Origin: Flavobacteriales bacterium UBA979
GTDB taxonomy: Bacteria; Bacteroidota; Bacteroidia; Flavobacteriales_D; Sanyastnellaceae
NCBI GenBank assembly: GCA_002292325.1
Contig: DBBR01000017.1
Coordinates: 1 to 37,244 of the forward strand
DNA length: 37,244 bases
Direction of reading: 5' to 3'
In this document: piece by piece, positions 35,514 through 37,244 of the stretch
Layout of the letters: each line of letters begins with the position of its first letter
Numbering within the stretch: position 1 is the first letter of the stretch
Position numbers and translations under genes: made by a program
The notes under the pieces: generated by a model
Databases searched by the model: none
Told to the model about the DNA's origin: nothing
The model's input: only the letters and a program-made list of their open reading frames with translations

Positions 35514-36020
35514 ATGCGTTGTATAGCACTCATCTATTTCGTTACAAGCAGTGTTTTCGCCTGGACTCAGCAGCGAGTGGAGGTTTTTGAAGACGACCGC
35601 ATGCTATGGAGCGAAATGATCCTGCATGTGGAGAACGGCGTGGTGCGTCAAGGTCGAGATTGGCGCGGGCAAGTGATCTGGACGACGCTACCCAACAAAA
35701 TCTTCAAAGGATATTCTACCAGCGTGTTTGACTTGGTCTATTCCGTTCGTGATGGGCAATTGATTCAAGGGGACTCACATTTCAGCGACGCCATCATGTA
35801 CACGACCGAACGGGATGGTGATGCCATCAAGCTGTTCATCGGTGATAGCACATTCCCGCTTGATTTGGTTTATACGCTCCGGCCTCACGCCTTCAACGAA
35901 GGAGTCTATGGTCTCTATAAAGAGGATAGCATGAGCGGGTTTGACCGCATTTCCGTCTTCGGGGCTATGCCAACAGCGGTCGAATTATTCGCCCTGCTCT
36001 TGGCGCAAGGTTTGTTGTAA
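35514..36020 (+). CDS. Secreted protein of unknown function with about 20-residue beta-rich repeats
   Basis: I do not recognise the family. The 168 residues begin with a signal peptide (MRCIALIYFVTSSVFAW, cut near TQQ), so the mature protein is exported. The rest reads as four or five degenerate units of about 20-25 residues with the pattern GxS-x3-F-D-hh-Y-T/S-h-R. Examples are GYSTSVFDLVYSVRDG, GDSHFSDAIMYTTERDG and GDSTFPLDLVYTLR. Each unit probably makes a pair of beta strands, as in short-repeat beta structures. There are no cysteines in the mature part except none seen. It starts 16 nt after pgk and is likely co-transcribed with it. It ends convergently with purS. Confidence 0.75.
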   Translation: MRCIALIYFVTSSVFAWTQQRVEVFEDDRMLWSEMILHVENGVVRQGRDWRGQVIWTTLPNKIFKGYSTSVFDLVYSVRDGQLIQGDSHFSDAIMYTTERDGDAIKLFIGDSTFPLDLVYTLRPHAFNEGVYGLYKEDSMSGFDRISVFGAMPTAVELFALLLAQGLL

Positions 36021-36023
36021 TGT

Positions 36024-36044
36024 CTTGAGGAAATGGCCCTTAAG
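36024..36044. terminator. Hairpin between convergent genes at the purS stop
   Basis: CTTGAGG and CCTTAAG (one G-U pair) form a 7-bp stem with a 7-nt loop that includes the purS stop codon. No T-run follows on either strand. It is a weak candidate for a two-way terminator. Confidence 0.3.
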
Positions 36045-36303
36045 CCACCAGCTCAACCGCCTCAACTTGGAACTCGAATTGTTCCATGATTTGGTTTGCT
36101 AAAAGCTTTTCACATGCCAACTTCACTTGCTCTTCAGCCTCGGCTAGATTCGCGGCTTCCACTTCCAGGGTGATGTGTTTTCCGATACGCACATTGCCAA
36201 TGTTGGCCAGTCCGATGTTGTGCATGTTGCTGGAAACCGCCTTCCCTTGGGGGTCCAACAGGGCCGGTAACGGCATGATATCAATGGCAGCGCGAAATGT
36301 CAT
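36040..36303 (-). CDS. purS: Phosphoribosylformylglycinamidine synthase subunit PurS
   Basis: Small subunit of the three-part FGAM synthase (PurS-PurQ-PurL) in purine synthesis, thought to shuttle ammonia from PurQ to PurL. It has 87 residues from ATG 36303 (MTFRAAIDIMPLPALLDPQG). Family blocks are IDIMPLPALLDPQGKAV, NIGNVRIGKHITLEVE and CEKLLANQIMEQFEFQV. The start lies one base after the pssA stop (TAATATG), so it is coupled to pssA. purQ and purL are not in the window. Confidence 0.92.
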   Translation of the reverse strand: MTFRAAIDIMPLPALLDPQGKAVSSNMHNIGLANIGNVRIGKHITLEVEAANLAEAEEQVKLACEKLLANQIMEQFEFQVEAVELVA

Positions 36304-36304
36304 A

Positions 36305-37129
36305 TTACTGTGGTTGTTTTGAGTGACGTTGGATGTAACATCCTCCCATCGCGTACAAAAGTAACGCGGCAAGCATTCCCAACCCGAGCGCACGGCCAAA
36401 AAATACTGCAAGCAATCCAACCGCCACCATGCCTGACAAAAACACCACGCGTTTTCGGTCGAAATCTTTGTTTTTACCCCATCCTTTCAAGTCCAACATG
36501 GGCCGACGACTCACCATCCACCAAGGAATCAATGTGCTTCCTATCGCAATAGCCCCAACGACCGTTACCAATCCCCCCGTTCCATATAGGCCCCAAGAAC
36601 CGTACATCTCATACTGTGCGCCAACCAACAAAATGCCAATCCACCAAAGCGCTCCTGCCGGTGCAGGCATCCCGCTGAAACCACTCGTGTATTCTCCGGC
36701 TGAGGCTTCCACGTTAAAACGAGCCAATCGATACGTCGCAGCCATCGCCATTGTCAATGGCAAAAACTTCAGCACTGCAGGAATCGCCGGTGTCCAAGCA
36801 TGCAAGCACATGACCCCAACAACTGCCGGTGTTACGCCACTCGTTACCGCGTCTGCGATGCTATCAAGTTGTGTGCCCATCGCTCCATCCGAACCCGCCC
36901 AGCGCGCCGCAATGCCGTCAAATAAATCGAAGATCTGCCCGAGCAACCAGATGCCCGCCAAGGTCAACATGCCCCAGCCTTTCCACTCCTGGGACAAGGC
37001 TCCAAATTCATGGAGCGGTTCAATTACTGTGGCCCCAAAAGGCCAGATGAACAAACCAATAATGACCAGCACGCCACAAAGGAGATTACCCATTGTCAAG
37101 GCATTGGCCACGTATTTTTTCGCGTTCAT
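36305..37129 (-). CDS. pssA: CDP-diacylglycerol-serine O-phosphatidyltransferase
   Basis: Membrane enzyme that makes phosphatidylserine, the precursor of phosphatidylethanolamine. I use ATG 37129 (MNAKKYVANALTMGNLLCG), giving 274 residues; ATG 37144 and 37204 are in frame but less fitting. The CDP-alcohol phosphotransferase motif D-x2-DG-x2-AR-x8-G-x3-D-x3-D is complete in FDLFDGIAARW...GTQLDSIAD. About eight hydrophobic helices are seen. A TAnnTTTG-like element lies 4 nt before the ATG. It is followed immediately by purS. Confidence 0.93.
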   Translation of the reverse strand: MNAKKYVANALTMGNLLCGVLVIIGLFIWPFGATVIEPLHEFGALSQEWKGWGMLTLAGIWLLGQIFDLFDGIAARWAGSDGAMGTQLDSIADAVTSGVTPAVVGVMCLHAWTPAIPAVLKFLPLTMAMAATYRLARFNVEASAGEYTSGFSGMPAPAGALWWIGILLVGAQYEMYGSWGLYGTGGLVTVVGAIAIGSTLIPWWMVSRRPMLDLKGWGKNKDFDRKRVVFLSGMVAVGLLAVFFGRALGLGMLAALLLYAMGGCYIQRHSKQPQ

Positions 37130-37133
37130 GGTG

Positions 37134-37141
37134 CGAATGTA
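37134..37141 (-). promoter_or_regulatory. pssA -7 promoter element (leaderless position)
   Basis: On the minus strand TACATTCG matches TAnnTTTG except for one base and ends 4 nt before ATG 37129. A TTAC lies at N19 as a possible -33 element. Confidence 0.45.
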
Positions 37142-37184
37142 CATTTCCCCGGTTTGACATGTAACCTTGGCCCAATCCTTTTCG

Positions 37185-37192
37185 TATATTTG
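37185..37192 (+). promoter_or_regulatory. -7 promoter element of the tRNA gene
   Basis: TATATTTG is an exact TAnnTTTG, 30 nt before the first base of the tRNA. A TTG lies upstream at N15, shorter than usual. Transcription would begin near 37197. Confidence 0.6.
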
Positions 37193-37228
37193 CGGACCCG
37201 ACATGATTTTGTCGGGATTATTGGTCCG
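37193..37228 (+). repeat. Nested inverted repeats in the tRNA leader
   Basis: CCCGACA (37197-37203) and TGTCGGG (37210-37216) form a perfect 7-bp stem with a 6-nt loop. In addition CGGACC (37193-37198) is an exact complement of GGTCCG (37223-37228), the first six bases of the tRNA acceptor strand. Confidence 0.6.
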
Positions 37229-37244
37229 ATGGCCGAGTGGCTAG
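37223..37244 (+). tRNA. tRNA gene, 5' part only (Cys, Ser or Leu candidates)
   Basis: GGTCCGA as the 5' acceptor strand is followed by TG and the D-arm GCCGAGTGGCTAG, cut by the window edge. The layout (7-nt acceptor, T8, a GCC D-stem, GG in the D-loop) is that of a tRNA. The anticodon is outside the window, so the isotype is open. Confidence 0.75.

Overview
The window is from a member of the Bacteroidota, probably a Flavobacteriales-like marine lineage (the finer placement is inference). Several signs agree. There is a type IX secretion (gliding-motility-type) C-terminal sorting domain. Two TonB-dependent receptors carry carboxypeptidase-regulatory-like N-termini. An HU/SPOR protein and a DUF6495-like protein are present, and the succinate dehydrogenase is of the menaquinone type. 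Shine-Dalgarno sequences are almost absent, and TAnnTTTG -7 promoter elements recur. Base composition and gene density are even throughout. I see no insertion sequence, phage, CRISPR array or genomic-island boundary, and no gap over 300 bases lacks a gene.

Layout: 1-3714 (+) is an SOS-mutagenesis type pair, a truncated SRAP gene followed 9 nt later by a DnaE2/ImuC-like polymerase. 3730-6461 (-) is a two-gene metal module: a secreted HMA-domain protein, then a TonB-dependent receptor. 6532-9993 (-) is sdhCAB behind a good TTG-N20-TAnnTTTG promoter. Then come ssb (-), gltX (+), the CoA-transferase pair scoAB (-) and a bifunctional penicillin-binding protein (-) with a four-cysteine insert. rseP and a CPA1-type antiporter (+) face dprA (-). 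19988-25840 (+) is a tightly packed run: TonB-dependent receptor, kdsB, an S9 oligopeptidase with a lipoprotein signal, and a DUF6495-like protein. 25837-31629 (-) holds a HAD phosphatase, an HU/SPOR cell-envelope protein and a 1338-residue secreted adhesin-like protein. gpsA (-) and glyS-pgk-small secreted protein (+) diverge from 32680-32777. The window ends with pssA-purS (-) and the first 22 bases of a tRNA gene (+).

Most genes are housekeeping: central metabolism (sdh, pgk, gpsA, scoAB), translation (gltX, glyS), envelope (PBP1A-like, rseP, kdsB, pssA), nucleotide synthesis (purS) and DNA handling (ssb, dprA, dnaE2). I found no clearly undescribed multi-gene system. The observations most worth checking are: the repeated placement of TAnnTTTG-like promoters exactly 4 nt before start codons, implying leaderless mRNAs; the Cys4 zinc-ribbon-like insert inside the penicillin-binding protein; the SRAP-DnaE2 pair in which SRAP lacks a recognisable active-site Asn motif; and an inverted repeat in the tRNA leader that is complementary to the tRNA acceptor strand.
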